Source: Gemmatimonadota bacterium (GTDB taxonomy: Bacteria > JAAXHH01). Taken from it: a DNA stretch of 64,000 nucleotides. The notes beneath the pieces were generated by a model. It ran no database searches. It saw nothing but the letters and a program-made list of their open reading frames with translations, and had not been told where the DNA came from. The stretch is taken from contig JAPOYX010000181.1 of assembly GCA_026706345.1 (NCBI GenBank), positions 1 through 64,000 on the forward strand, given 5' to 3'. Below, in pieces: positions 52,062 through 60,907 of the stretch. Position 1 is the stretch's first letter, and every line of letters starts with the position of its first letter. A program made the translations under genes and the position numbers.

Positions 52062-53177
52062 CTATAGGCAAACTTCGTGAATCATGCGTGAGTAAATGTC
52101 CACCGCTTCGTAGAGTTGCGGTATTTCCACGTATTCGCCCACCGTATGGGCCTGTTCGATACTGCCGGGCCCCAGGACCACCATCTCCAGCTGCTCCCTG
52201 AAATGAGGGGCGTCGGTCCCGTAGGGCACGGTCTCCGGCCGCTTGCCACCAGTGACTTCCGATGCCAGTTGCACGATGGGATTCGCGGGATCGGCGTAGA
52301 AGGGGCGGGAAATAGTGCTCGTGACCTCGAAGCCGTAGCTCCTGGCCCGTGTAACCAGTTCATCCACCAGTTCATCGCTGTGATCGTCCGGCATCGTGCG
52401 GAAGCAGACGTGACAGGTCGACCGTGCCGCGGAGACATTCTGCTTCGTGTCGTAGTCGGTGATCACCATGTTGAACCCGTTGGAAGGCGGATTGAATTCC
52501 GCGTTCAGGAACCGTTCGTCTTCTTTGATCCGTTCCGCCAGTTCGGCCATTTCCGCCAGGAAGGGGGCGATCTTGAAATTGGCGGATTCCCCCAGGCCCG
52601 TGCTGGTGTGGGCCGCCCGCCCGTGGGCCGTCACCACGACGTGTGCCGCGCCCTTGTGGGCGTACACCGGCGTCAGGCTGGTCGGCTCGGCCACCACGCC
52701 GTAGGTGGGACGAACGGCGCCCATGATGCGGGATTCCGTGGCGACCTGATGTGCTCCGCCGCCGCCCACTTCTTCGTCGGCCGTGGCCACCACCACCAGC
52801 GGTTTCTTCAGGCGGTCCGCATCCACGCGCGCTGCGGCGATCATGGTGCATGCCAGCGGTCCCTTCATGTCGCAGCTGCCACGGCCCAGCAACCGGTCGC
52901 CTTCGACCACGCCGTGATAGGCGTCCCAGTCCTGCTCCTGCCCCGGGACCGTATCCGTGTGGGACAGGAAGGCCAGGCCGCCTTCGCCTTCTCCCTTGCG
53001 TCCGACGAGGCTGACTTTCAGTTCGCCGTTTTCATCCTCGTAGGACAGCCGTTCCACTTCGAGACCGCATGCCTTCATGCGTTCTTCGACCAGGTCGGAT
53101 ATGGCGGCGTTGCTCCACCGGCTGACGGATTTCACATCAACGAATTCCTGTGTCATTTCAACTGGATCCAGCCCCAA
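52062..53177 (-). CDS. M20-family metallopeptidase (ArgE/DapE-like)
   Basis: 371 residues. Metal ligands and catalytic Glu are all seen: FLSHTDTVPG (H and catalytic D), GSCDMKG (bridging D), TADEEVGGGGAH (catalytic E and ligand E), VVAEPT, and IEQAHTVGEYV (last His). The family hydrolyses amide bonds of N-acyl amino acids or dipeptides. The TTG start at 53177 is chosen because GAGGGGGA lies a few bases in front and the resulting N-terminus (GLDPVEMTQEFVDVKSVS) has the usual M20 pattern; ATG 53156 would cut into it. DUF1080 follows after 10 bases. Confidence 0.88.
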   Translation of the reverse strand: MGLDPVEMTQEFVDVKSVSRWSNAAISDLVEERMKACGLEVERLSYEDENGELKVSLVGRKGEGEGGLAFLSHTDTVPGQEQDWDAYHGVVEGDRLLGRGSCDMKGPLACTMIAAARVDADRLKKPLVVVATADEEVGGGGAHQVATESRIMGAVRPTYGVVAEPTSLTPVYAHKGAAHVVVTAHGRAAHTSTGLGESANFKIAPFLAEMAELAERIKEDERFLNAEFNPPSNGFNMVITDYDTKQNVSAARSTCHVCFRTMPDDHSDELVDELVTRARSYGFEVTSTISRPFYADPANPIVQLASEVTGGKRPETVPYGTDAPHFREQLEMVVLGPGSIEQAHTVGEYVEIPQLYEAVDIYSRMIHEVCL

Positions 53178-53224
53178 GGAGTCCCCCTCTCGAGATAATC
53201 GTTTCGGGATCGTGCGCGTTCCGC

Positions 53225-54214
53225 TCAGTCCGTCAGCCAACTCGATATTTCATCACGCAGTTCCGTGTCCGCCCTCAGGGCGAGGGCTTCGAAGGCGTTA
53301 TCCAGGTGCCCGGTATGCCGGGCGCCGACGATGACCGACGTGATATCGGGATGTCCCATGGCCCAGGCCATGGCCAGACGCACCATGGGAAGTCCCCTGG
53401 AGTCCGCCAGGGCCCGCAGCCGTTCCACGTTCCGGAAATTCCGGTCGTTGAAGTATATGTCCGCGTGGCCGGGTATCACGTCGAATCGCGAACCCGTCGG
53501 AAAAGCGTTACGGTCCGGCGTGTATTTCCCCGCCAGGAAGCCCGCGGCAAGCGGACTGTAGGACGTGATGCCCACTTCCTCTCGCCGGCACAGGGGAAAC
53601 AGATCGTCCTGCGCCCCCGGATCGGCCAGGTTGTAGGGCGGCTGGATAACCTCGAACCGGGCGTATCCCCGCCTTGCGCTGGCGTCCAGGGCTTCCCGAA
53701 GCTGCGCGGCGTTGAAGTTGCTGCACCCCACGGTCTTTATGCGGCCGGCTCCTACCGCCTCGTCCAGCACGGCCAGGCTTTCATCGATGGGAACGGATTC
53801 GTCGGGGGAATGCAGCTCGTAGATGTCCACACAGTCCACCTGCAGCCGCTCGAGACTGACCTGGAGCGCCCGGGCGATGTTGTCCGGCCTGTTGCCGCTG
53901 CTCACTTTGGAGCAGATCACCACGTCGTCCCTGCAACCCCGCGCCTTCAACCACTTTCCGATAATGATCTCGGAAGAACCCATGACGTCCGAGGTCTCGC
54001 GCACATCGTCCACCTTCAGCACGTCACGCCGATATGTCCGGGCATTGCCGCCTCCGTACCCCTCCGCGGTGTCGAGCCAGTTGAGCCCCTTTTCTACGGC
54101 ATAGTCGAGAATGGACAGCGAGGTATCCTCGTCGATCTCACGGCCGAAGGTCACACAGCCCAGGCCAATGAAACTAAGCGACGTGCCGGTGCGGCCAAGC
54201 TTTCGGTGTTCCAT
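53225..54214 (-). CDS. Aldo/keto reductase
   Basis: 329 residues. RKLGRTGTSLSFIGLGCVTFGREID starts the fold. The catalytic Asp and Tyr are in WLDTAEGYGGGNAR, Lys in VICSKVSSG, His in DIYELHSPD. QPPYNLADPG and GARHTGHLDNAFEA are cofactor-site segments. Related to the general YajO/Tas-like group that acts on sugars and aldehydes. ATG 54214 has GGGAG eight bases upstream. First gene of the leftward set with M20 and DUF1080 genes. Confidence 0.88.
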   Translation of the reverse strand: MEHRKLGRTGTSLSFIGLGCVTFGREIDEDTSLSILDYAVEKGLNWLDTAEGYGGGNARTYRRDVLKVDDVRETSDVMGSSEIIIGKWLKARGCRDDVVICSKVSSGNRPDNIARALQVSLERLQVDCVDIYELHSPDESVPIDESLAVLDEAVGAGRIKTVGCSNFNAAQLREALDASARRGYARFEVIQPPYNLADPGAQDDLFPLCRREEVGITSYSPLAAGFLAGKYTPDRNAFPTGSRFDVIPGHADIYFNDRNFRNVERLRALADSRGLPMVRLAMAWAMGHPDITSVIVGARHTGHLDNAFEALALRADTELRDEISSWLTD

Positions 54215-54312
54215 GCGGATTCTCCCGGTCATACCCCGTTCTTGCGGTGGATATCGACAGTGCAACTCAAAAACGCAAGTCGTTCGGACAGGTCGTTCAG
54301 ATGTGGTGTGAA

Positions 54313-54340
54313 TGTATATCCGGGTGGATCAGGCAGGCAA
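54313..54340 (-). promoter_or_regulatory. Candidate promoter of the reductase-M20-DUF1080 set
   Basis: Reading leftward: TTGCCT (54340-54335), 16-base spacer, TATACA (54318-54313). Confidence 0.3.
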
Positions 54341-54363
54341 GCATTGTTTGGCCGGCTGGAGGA

Positions 54364-55668
54364 TCAGAATCCATCATCGCCGGGCAGGGCCACGGCGCGC
54401 GGGTCCATCTGCCGCAAACGTTCGTCCAGCAGCCTCTTGAGCTGGTTCAACTTGAGCCGGTGGGCCGCGAGTTCCTTTTCGTGTTCCATGATCATCTGCT
54501 GGATAAGACGAGGATCTTCGCGGGAGAGGGGGGCCTCGGCACCATCTTCGACGAAGAGGGAAGAGTCGGGTGAGTCAAGCGGTTTCGGCTGAGGTGCGAG
54601 GACCGTGTGCACGGTATTCTCCGTATCTCCGCGCAGGTATTTGATCTCGATCCGGGAACCGGCGGGAAGCGTGGTCACGAATTCGGCCAGGATGATGGGG
54701 TGGTTCATGGGTACGCCGTTTACGGCCAGCAGGATATCGCCCTTGCGAAGGCCGACCTTCATGGCCGGGCTGTCGGGATATACATCGGTAACTTCCATGC
54801 CTTCACCGGTACCCAGCATGATATTGCGGTCGCCGCCTACGCTGATGCTGTCCCATATCTTCTCCACGAACACGCCCAGCCAGCTGCGGCGGATTTCACC
54901 GTGTTCGATGAGCTGCCGGGCGAAGGTCTTTACGCGGTTTATGGGTATGACCGAGATCATGCCCGCGCCTTCTCCACCCCCCGCACTACCCGATGCGGAC
55001 GCCTGGCCCCGCGGGGAGTCGGCTACGAGACCCAGCAGACGGCCGTTCGTGGAAAACACGGCACCGCCGGACAAATCGCCGCCGACTACGGCGCTGACCT
55101 GCATCATGACATCTTCTTCCCGTACGCCGTTGACGATTCCCGTCGTCATCGACGATGGAAATCCATGGGCATTGTTCATTACCAGCACCCAGGACCCGGG
55201 GCTCGCGTCGTCGGAATCACCGAGACGCGCGGAATGGACGGACACGCTGTCCACCCGGATCACGGCGATGTTTGAAAGCATGTCGACACCGACGAGCTCC
55301 CCGAGACGGTACCGGCCATCCTGAAAGTTCACCAGGATATCGTGGGCATGGTCCACGACACCGGCCGTCGTGATGACGTAACCGTCTCTGTGGAGGACCA
55401 CGCCGGTACCAATGGAGCGTTCCCAGTCCGTGAAGGTCTGTCCGTTCAGCGAATGGATGAACTTCCGTTGCACGATCACGCTGGCAACCGTCGGCTCGAC
55501 GCGTTCCACGAGGCGGACGATCTCTTTTTCAAGGTTATGCAGGTAAGCGGTGGACTGGGCGTAAGTTCTGGGAGCGGAGTTCAGGTGCCAGAGGCAGACG
55601 AGCAGTGCGGCGCATATCACGGGACGATAGCGTTCGGTCCCTGTGCGGTTGGGTCGAGATCCAGGCAT
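54364..55668 (-). CDS. HtrA-like protein with degenerate catalytic triad
   Basis: 434 residues with an N-terminal export or anchor segment (about 17-38), a trypsin-like domain (about 50-215), a PDZ domain (about 265-350) and a charged helical tail (382-421). Aligned with DegP, the catalytic His (TNNHVV) is Gly103 (ITTAGVVD), the Asp (SDIAL) is Asn133 (LSNIAV), and only Ser200 (GDLSGG) is kept. A working serine protease is therefore unlikely; a binding, chaperone or sensor role fits better. It starts six bases after the anti-sigma stop, in one operon with the ECF sigma factor, where DegS- or MucD-type proteases are often found. Confidence 0.85.
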   Translation of the reverse strand: MPGSRPNRTGTERYRPVICAALLVCLWHLNSAPRTYAQSTAYLHNLEKEIVRLVERVEPTVASVIVQRKFIHSLNGQTFTDWERSIGTGVVLHRDGYVITTAGVVDHAHDILVNFQDGRYRLGELVGVDMLSNIAVIRVDSVSVHSARLGDSDDASPGSWVLVMNNAHGFPSSMTTGIVNGVREEDVMMQVSAVVGGDLSGGAVFSTNGRLLGLVADSPRGQASASGSAGGGEGAGMISVIPINRVKTFARQLIEHGEIRRSWLGVFVEKIWDSISVGGDRNIMLGTGEGMEVTDVYPDSPAMKVGLRKGDILLAVNGVPMNHPIILAEFVTTLPAGSRIEIKYLRGDTENTVHTVLAPQPKPLDSPDSSLFVEDGAEAPLSREDPRLIQQMIMEHEKELAAHRLKLNQLKRLLDERLRQMDPRAVALPGDDGF

Positions 55669-55674
55669 GTCTGT

Positions 55675-56562
55675 CTAGAACGAGATTCGAACGCGTCTGA
55701 TCGGGGCGGCCGGATCGGCTGGACCGCTTGGACCGGACTGACCGCCTGTACCGCGCAGGCTGTTCTCTTCGGTGGTACCGACCTGCAGCAGACGCTCTTC
55801 CGATTCGGATTGGGCCAGGCCGCCGTCTGTAACCAGGTCCCCACCGATGGACTCGGTGAACAGGGACGGATCGAGGGGCATACCCGTGCCTGACGAAACG
55901 GTTCGGATCCCATGGGTCGTGGGTTCCATGGTTCGAACCGTCATGACGCCCGGGCTGTCACCGGGAATTCGGGATGTGATAAAAGAGAGACTGGTTGCTG
56001 CCGGGGAGGGGAGATTCGTTACCTGTTCTGCATTCGGCGCCGGTTTTACCGCCAGGTGCGACGCAAGCCCGCGTTCGAGGGGAAAGGGCGAAATCGGATC
56101 CGGTGGGGCGAGTTCGGGTTCAAAAGGCGTCGGAAGGGAAACGGCCATGGAGGCGTTGGGCGGCGAATCGGTCCGGTCCGGAGGAGCGACCAGGCCCGCG
56201 AATCCACCGATCACGGTTATGGTGAGGATCAGGCTGGTCGCAAATACCAGTTGAACGGGGCGCTGCCGGCTCAGTTCGCCCAGTTCGGAAAAGGTCTCCG
56301 AAACGCGTCGCCACCAGGAAGCGGCGTACAGTTCACGGGCGATTTCTTTCGTCAGCAGGCTACTGAGCTGGGAGTCGAATTCAGGCGGAGGGGTTACAGA
56401 GGGAAGACTCTTCACCGCGCGGATGGAGCTTTCCATGTCCTTGATCTTGAGCCGGCATCGGGGACATCCGTTCAGGTGAAATCGCAACGCGTCTTCGTTT
56501 GCCCTGGACAACCGGCCATCAAGGTAGTCCGACATCTGCCTCTCGTAACCACTGCAATTCAA
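55675..56562 (-). CDS. Membrane-bound zinc anti-sigma factor
   Basis: 295 residues. The N-terminal zf-HC2 domain has C3, H29, C33 and C36; one membrane segment lies at about 103-127 (PVQLVFATSLILTITVIGGFAGLV). The remaining 165 residues are Pro/Ser/Thr-rich, of low complexity and probably periplasmic. It should hold the sigma factor encoded 16 bases upstream. The long disordered periplasmic tail would be a natural site for regulated cleavage. The TTG start at 56562 follows GGAGGAAGG. Confidence 0.85.
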   Translation of the reverse strand: MNCSGYERQMSDYLDGRLSRANEDALRFHLNGCPRCRLKIKDMESSIRAVKSLPSVTPPPEFDSQLSSLLTKEIARELYAASWWRRVSETFSELGELSRQRPVQLVFATSLILTITVIGGFAGLVAPPDRTDSPPNASMAVSLPTPFEPELAPPDPISPFPLERGLASHLAVKPAPNAEQVTNLPSPAATSLSFITSRIPGDSPGVMTVRTMEPTTHGIRTVSSGTGMPLDPSLFTESIGGDLVTDGGLAQSESEERLLQVGTTEENSLRGTGGQSGPSGPADPAAPIRRVRISF

Positions 56563-56578
56563 AACAACCTTCCTCCCG

Positions 56579-57226
56579 TCATAGTATCTCTACCTGCCAC
56601 TGCCGCAGCATTTCCTGTAATCTGAGCCGTCCCCGGTTCACCCTCGACTTGACGGTTCCCGTCGGACAGCGGAGGATCTCGCCGATCTCCTCATAGGACA
56701 GTTCTTCGATATCGCGCAAGACGACCACGGACTTGTATTTCTCCGGCAGTTGATCGATCGCGTGCTGAATGGCCCGGCCCAGTTCATTCTGTTCCAGATG
56801 ATCGCCGGGTCCCGCATTCGTGTCCGGCAGATCTATCCCTTCCCTCGAACTGTTTTCGTGGGGCGGAGCATTGAGGGAGAAAAACTGGCGGCGTTTACGC
56901 TTGCGCAACTCGCTCCGGGCCAGGTTGAGCGCGATCGTATAAATCCACGTGGACAGATTGGAGATCGCCTTGTAGTTGTGGCGGTTCCGGTATACTCTGA
57001 GAAACGTCTCCTGTACGAGGTCTTCCGCGCATTCCGTATTGTGGACCATGCGGTATACGCAGTTGTACAGCCTGGTGCGGTACCGGCCGACAATCACCTC
57101 GAAAGCGCGCACGTCGTCCTGCTGCACACGGTAGAACAGCATTTCATCCGACATGGTCAATTCGTCGAACACACCCGACTCGATATCGGACGCCTGTACC
57201 GCGTTTGTAGAGGTGTTTTCAGACAT
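56579..57226 (-). CDS. ECF RNA polymerase sigma factor (RpoE-like)
   Basis: 215 residues. Region 2 (FEVIVGRYRTRLYNCVYRMVHNTECAEDLVQETFLRVYRN, then LSTWIYTIALNLARSELRKRKR) and region 4 (LPEKYKSVVVLRDIEELSYEEIGEIL, then PTGTVKSRVNRGRLRLQEML) are intact. Start ATG 57226 is chosen because GGGAG lies eight bases upstream; ATG 57232 is only two bases from it. An ECF-type promoter (57249-57277) lies directly upstream, so the operon is probably autoregulated. Followed by the anti-sigma and HtrA-like genes. Confidence 0.92.
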   Translation of the reverse strand: MSENTSTNAVQASDIESGVFDELTMSDEMLFYRVQQDDVRAFEVIVGRYRTRLYNCVYRMVHNTECAEDLVQETFLRVYRNRHNYKAISNLSTWIYTIALNLARSELRKRKRRQFFSLNAPPHENSSREGIDLPDTNAGPGDHLEQNELGRAIQHAIDQLPEKYKSVVVLRDIEELSYEEIGEILRCPTGTVKSRVNRGRLRLQEMLRQWQVEIL

Positions 57227-57248
57227 GTTCATGTCTCCCATACCGCTT

Positions 57249-57277
57249 TATACGCTATAGCGGAGGGATCGGTTTCA
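57249..57277 (-). promoter_or_regulatory. ECF-type promoter, probable autoregulation of the sigma operon
   Basis: Reading leftward: TGAAAC (57277-57272), 17-base spacer, CGTATA (57254-57249). This is the AAC/CGT pattern of ECF promoters, close to the sigma-W type of Bacillus. Transcription would start about 16 bases before ATG 57226. Confidence 0.6.
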
Positions 57278-57349
57278 GAAAAAGTAACTTTCGTCGGCAC
57301 GCATCACGGCCGGATTGAACCCGCCTTGCCGGTCCGCATATGCCAATAA

Positions 57350-57376
57350 CGACCCGCAAAGGTCATTGGCGGGTCG
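57350..57376. terminator. Hairpin downstream of the XPB gene
   Basis: CGACCCGC (57350-57357) pairs perfectly with GCGGGTCG (57369-57376) across an 11-base loop, 66 bases past the helicase stop and upstream of the sigma promoter. No T tract, so if it terminates it would not be a classical intrinsic terminator. Confidence 0.35.
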
Positions 57377-57441
57377 CATGCGCCGATTGAAAGTACGGCA
57401 TGATAATGTACCATCCCGCCATCCTGATGTCAACCGGGCCG

Positions 57442-59121
57442 TCACGCCCGCATTTCGCTCACATCGTGGATCGTATACTGGTAGCCCTGTTCCGTCAGAA
57501 AAAGCTGCCGGTTCACGGCATAGTCCTGATCCAGGGTATTCCGGGTGATGAGCGAATAGAAAATCGCGGCAGAGCCGTCCGCCTTGGGCCGAAGGATCCG
57601 GCCCAGGCGCTGGGCCTCCTCCTGGCGGGAACCGAACGTGCCCGATATCTGTATCGCCACGTTGGCGTCGGGCAGATCGATGGCGAAGTTGGCGACCTTG
57701 GACACCACCAGACGTTTGAGCTCTCCGCTCCTGAACCTCGAATACAGGTCCAGGCGGGCCCGCAGGGGCGTGCTGCCGGTGATGAGGGGAAACTCGAACA
57801 ACGCGGCGAGCTGCTTGAGCTGTCTCACGTACAGTCCGATGATCAGGACCTGGTCCGAGGGATGTTGTTCCAGCAGGGCGCGGATGATCTCCGTCTTCCG
57901 GCTGTTTTCAGAGGCGATCCTGAACTTCTCCCGGCGATTGGCCACGGCGTAGGACATGCGCCGGGCTTCGGGCAGGTCTACCCGGATTTCGCGGCAGTAC
58001 GCCTCCGCGATCCAGCCCTGCCGCTCGAGCAGCTTCCACGGCATGTCGTATCTGCGGGGACCGATGAGGCTGAAGACGTCGTCCTCGCGGCCGTCTTCAC
58101 GAACCAGCGTCGCCGTGAGCCCGAGTCGCCGTCGCGCCTGTATTTCGGCCGTGTAACGAAAGACAGGAGCCGGGAGCAGATGAACCTCGTCGTAGATGAT
58201 GAGGCCCCAGCCCTTCTGGTCGAAGAGGCCGAAATGCTCGAATTCGTCCCCCCTGCTCTTCCGGTAGGTCAAAATCTGGTAGGTGGCCAGCGTAACGGGC
58301 CGGATCTGCTTCGTTTCACCGGAATACTCGCCGATGTGCTCTTCCGGCAGCGAGGTCTTCTCCAGCAGTTCCTCCCGCCACTGGCGCAGCGCCACCGTGT
58401 TGGCCGTCAGCACGAGGGTGTGACACTTCAGGGCCGCCATGGCGCCGAGGGCCACGACGGTCTTCCCCGCACCGCAGGGCAGCACGATGACCCCGTTGCC
58501 TCCCTGCGGTTCGCCGTTCATGTGGAACGCGCCGACCGCGTCCAGCTGGTAGTCCCGCATGGTGAAGGATTTCCGGTCGCCGGGAGACGTGCGCAGGTTG
58601 ATCTCCAGCGGGGCGCCTTCGACGTATCCCGCCAGGTCCTCCACAGGAAATCCGACTTTGATCAGGGCCTGCTTTATGTGACCGCGGAACCGGTCTCCCA
58701 CCTGCACCCTTCGCTCGTCCAGGGGCTGCGCGAGGAACTGCTTGACCGAGGGGAGTCCGGAAACCTCCGCGATCAGGGCGGCATCGTCGGAAGCGAGGAC
58801 AAGCCTGCCGTCCTCCTTATGCAGCCGGAGCTGGCCGTACCGGGCGATGAAATCGATGATCTCGCGGCGGATGTTCTGGGGGATCTCGTACTTGCTCAGG
58901 CTTTCCAGCGATTCGAGTACGCCGTCCGCATCCATGCCCGCCGACGCGGCGTTCCACAGGGACAGGGGGCTCAGCCGGTACACGTGGATGTGCTCAGGGG
59001 ACTTTTCCAATTCCGCGAAACGGGCCAGCGCGTCCCGGGCGTCTTCGTAGCGCGGATGGTCCACTTCGACGAGGATGGTCCGGTCGCTCTGAACGATCAG
59101 TGGATTCTGCAGGTCTGGCAA
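57442..59121 (-). CDS. XPB/Ssl2-like DNA repair helicase
   Basis: 559 residues. An N-terminal domain with HVYRLSPLSLWNAASAG (about 46-62), then the superfamily 2 helicase core: Walker A PCGAGKT (215-221), DEVH (311-314), GLTATLVREDGREDD and the motif VI region QRLGRILRPK. This is the bacterial XPB-type helicase family, thought to unwind DNA in repair or transcription. TTG 59121 is used because it opens the conserved N-terminus; only a weak GGGGG precedes it. It closes the leftward purD-tsaC-glycosyltransferase-helicase set (15-base gap). Confidence 0.92.
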   Translation of the reverse strand: MPDLQNPLIVQSDRTILVEVDHPRYEDARDALARFAELEKSPEHIHVYRLSPLSLWNAASAGMDADGVLESLESLSKYEIPQNIRREIIDFIARYGQLRLHKEDGRLVLASDDAALIAEVSGLPSVKQFLAQPLDERRVQVGDRFRGHIKQALIKVGFPVEDLAGYVEGAPLEINLRTSPGDRKSFTMRDYQLDAVGAFHMNGEPQGGNGVIVLPCGAGKTVVALGAMAALKCHTLVLTANTVALRQWREELLEKTSLPEEHIGEYSGETKQIRPVTLATYQILTYRKSRGDEFEHFGLFDQKGWGLIIYDEVHLLPAPVFRYTAEIQARRRLGLTATLVREDGREDDVFSLIGPRRYDMPWKLLERQGWIAEAYCREIRVDLPEARRMSYAVANRREKFRIASENSRKTEIIRALLEQHPSDQVLIIGLYVRQLKQLAALFEFPLITGSTPLRARLDLYSRFRSGELKRLVVSKVANFAIDLPDANVAIQISGTFGSRQEEAQRLGRILRPKADGSAAIFYSLITRNTLDQDYAVNRQLFLTEQGYQYTIHDVSEMRA

Positions 59122-59136
59122 GGAAACCCCCGGGGA

Positions 59137-60231
59137 TTATTCAGTATTCACGGTTGAATCCCGTCCGCCGGCACCGCCCTGGATACCGGCGATTCCGGGG
59201 TGTCCGGCCGAAAGCCTGCCGCGAACGGCCTCGAATACGTCATCGACGGAAACACGCTCCATACAGTCGAAGTATGGACAGGCGGCCTCGATACACCGAT
59301 GGCTTCCCGGACACTCCGGCACCTCCGGCATCAGGACGTCATGATCACCGCCGAAGGGGCCCCAGCGCACCGGGCTGCACGGTTTTATGGGGCAGAACAG
59401 CGCCACGGTGGGCGTGCCCACGGCCGCGGCGATGTGCAGGGGGCCGGTACTGTTCGTGACGCAGAGCGCGGATGCCCGGAGCAGCGCCGCCAGTTCCTTG
59501 ATGTCGAGTTCGCCCGCGACCCGGATGACCGGCTCCGGCAGCGAACCGGCGACCCGGCCGACCAGGTCCCGTTCGTCGGCCGATCCCGTAACGATCACGC
59601 GAACTCCGCTGTGGGAAAGCCGTTCAGCCAGTTCCGAGAAACAGTGCGCGGGCCAGTTCCTCGCCGACCCGCCGCTGCCGGGATGCAGCAGGACCAGCGG
59701 ATCGTCCGGCAGCACCCGCCACTGCCGCAGGCGACGCGCCACGGCACGCCGGGCTGCTTCGGGCACGTGGATCTCCGGGACGGCTTCCCCCGCCCGATCG
59801 AAGAGTACCCGCACCAGGGACAGGTTGTAATCCACCTCGTGCTTGCGCGCATCCTGCCGGTGTTCGTATACCCTGCGGTTGAATAGAAATCCATACGCCC
59901 GGTAGCCTGTCCCTACCCTTACCGGGATACCGGCGAGGCGGCAGGCCAGGGCCAGTCTCGCCGTGGGATGCAGGACCAGGGCCGCGTCGAACCGCCTGGC
60001 GCGCAGATCGTCGACCAGACGGAAGAACCCCCGGAGACCGCGGTGCCGTCCAGAGCGCTCGTCGACGACGATTTCGTCCAGGGCCGGATGGCCCTCGATG
60101 GCGCCGGCGGCGTAAGGGGATACGAGCGCCGCGATGTGGCAGTCGGCGGCCTGCTCCCTCAACACGCTGAGCACGGGCGTGGAAAGCAGCACGTCACCGA
60201 TACGATCCGTTCGAACGACAAGTGTCCGCAT
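59137..60231 (-). CDS. Glycosyltransferase family 9 (ADP-heptose:LPS heptosyltransferase-like)
   Basis: 364 residues. VVRTDRIGDVLLSTPVLSVLRE at the N-terminus, VLLHPGSGGSARNWPAHCFSELAERL, and TNSTGPLHIAAAVGTPTVALFCP with KPCSPVRWGPFG are GT9 signatures. It transfers heptose or a related sugar to the inner core of lipopolysaccharide on the cytoplasmic face, so an outer membrane with LPS is implied. A Cys-rich stretch near the C-terminus (CPGSHRCIEAACPYFDC) is common in the family. Placed between tsaC and the helicase. Confidence 0.9.
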   Translation of the reverse strand: MRTLVVRTDRIGDVLLSTPVLSVLREQAADCHIAALVSPYAAGAIEGHPALDEIVVDERSGRHRGLRGFFRLVDDLRARRFDAALVLHPTARLALACRLAGIPVRVGTGYRAYGFLFNRRVYEHRQDARKHEVDYNLSLVRVLFDRAGEAVPEIHVPEAARRAVARRLRQWRVLPDDPLVLLHPGSGGSARNWPAHCFSELAERLSHSGVRVIVTGSADERDLVGRVAGSLPEPVIRVAGELDIKELAALLRASALCVTNSTGPLHIAAAVGTPTVALFCPIKPCSPVRWGPFGGDHDVLMPEVPECPGSHRCIEAACPYFDCMERVSVDDVFEAVRGRLSAGHPGIAGIQGGAGGRDSTVNTE

Positions 60232-60269
60232 CGCCGTCTATTCTCCCCGGTCCGGATTCCCGGCGCCGT

Positions 60270-60902
60270 TCAATGGCGCCAGACTTCCGTGACCCGGTCA
60301 TAGGGTGTACACCCCGCCCGGATGAGCCGCGGGGTCCCGGTAGATACGTCCACGACAGTGGAAGGCTGGTCCGAAGGCGAGCGGCCACCATCGAGGATCA
60401 AGTCCACCCTGCCGCCCAGCTGGGCGGCCACGTCTTCCGCCGTAAGGGACTCCGGCCCGCCGGAGCGGTTGGCGCTGGGCGCCGTAACGGGCCCCCCCAC
60501 CGCCCGGCAGAGCGCGCCGGCAATCGCGGCGCCGCTGTGCCTGACCCCGATCGTAGTACCCTGGCCCAGCAGTTCCCGGGGCACGCTCTCCAGGGCGGGA
60601 AAGACCAGCGTCAACGGACCGGGCCAGCAGGCATCCATCAACGCTTGAACACGCCCGGGGATGCACCGGACGAGGCGGTCCAGGTCCTGCCTGTCCGACA
60701 CGAGTACCAGGATCGGCTTCGCCTCGGGACGGTCCTTGGCTTCGTAAATCCGCCGAATCGCGGCAGGATTGGTCCCGTCCGCACCGATACCGTAGACCGT
60801 CTCGGTGGGAAAGGCCACCAGGCCCCCGTCCCGGATGATGTCCGCCGCCGCCTGGAGTACGGCCTGATCCGGATGAACCGGATCGATGGTCAGCACCCTC
60901 AT
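60270..60902 (-). CDS. tsaC: L-threonylcarbamoyladenylate synthase (TsaC/Sua5/YrdC)
   Basis: 210 residues with the YrdC fold: GGLVAFPTETVYGIGADGTN, IYEAKDRPEAKPILVLV, CWPGPLTLVF, VRHSGAAIA and TAPSANRSGGPES. It makes threonylcarbamoyl-AMP from threonine, bicarbonate and ATP for the t6A modification of tRNA. The length is that of the short TsaC form without the Sua5 C-terminal domain. It starts five bases after the purD stop. Confidence 0.93.
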   Translation of the reverse strand: MRVLTIDPVHPDQAVLQAAADIIRDGGLVAFPTETVYGIGADGTNPAAIRRIYEAKDRPEAKPILVLVSDRQDLDRLVRCIPGRVQALMDACWPGPLTLVFPALESVPRELLGQGTTIGVRHSGAAIAGALCRAVGGPVTAPSANRSGGPESLTAEDVAAQLGGRVDLILDGGRSPSDQPSTVVDVSTGTPRLIRAGCTPYDRVTEVWRH

Positions 60903-60907
60903 GGCCT

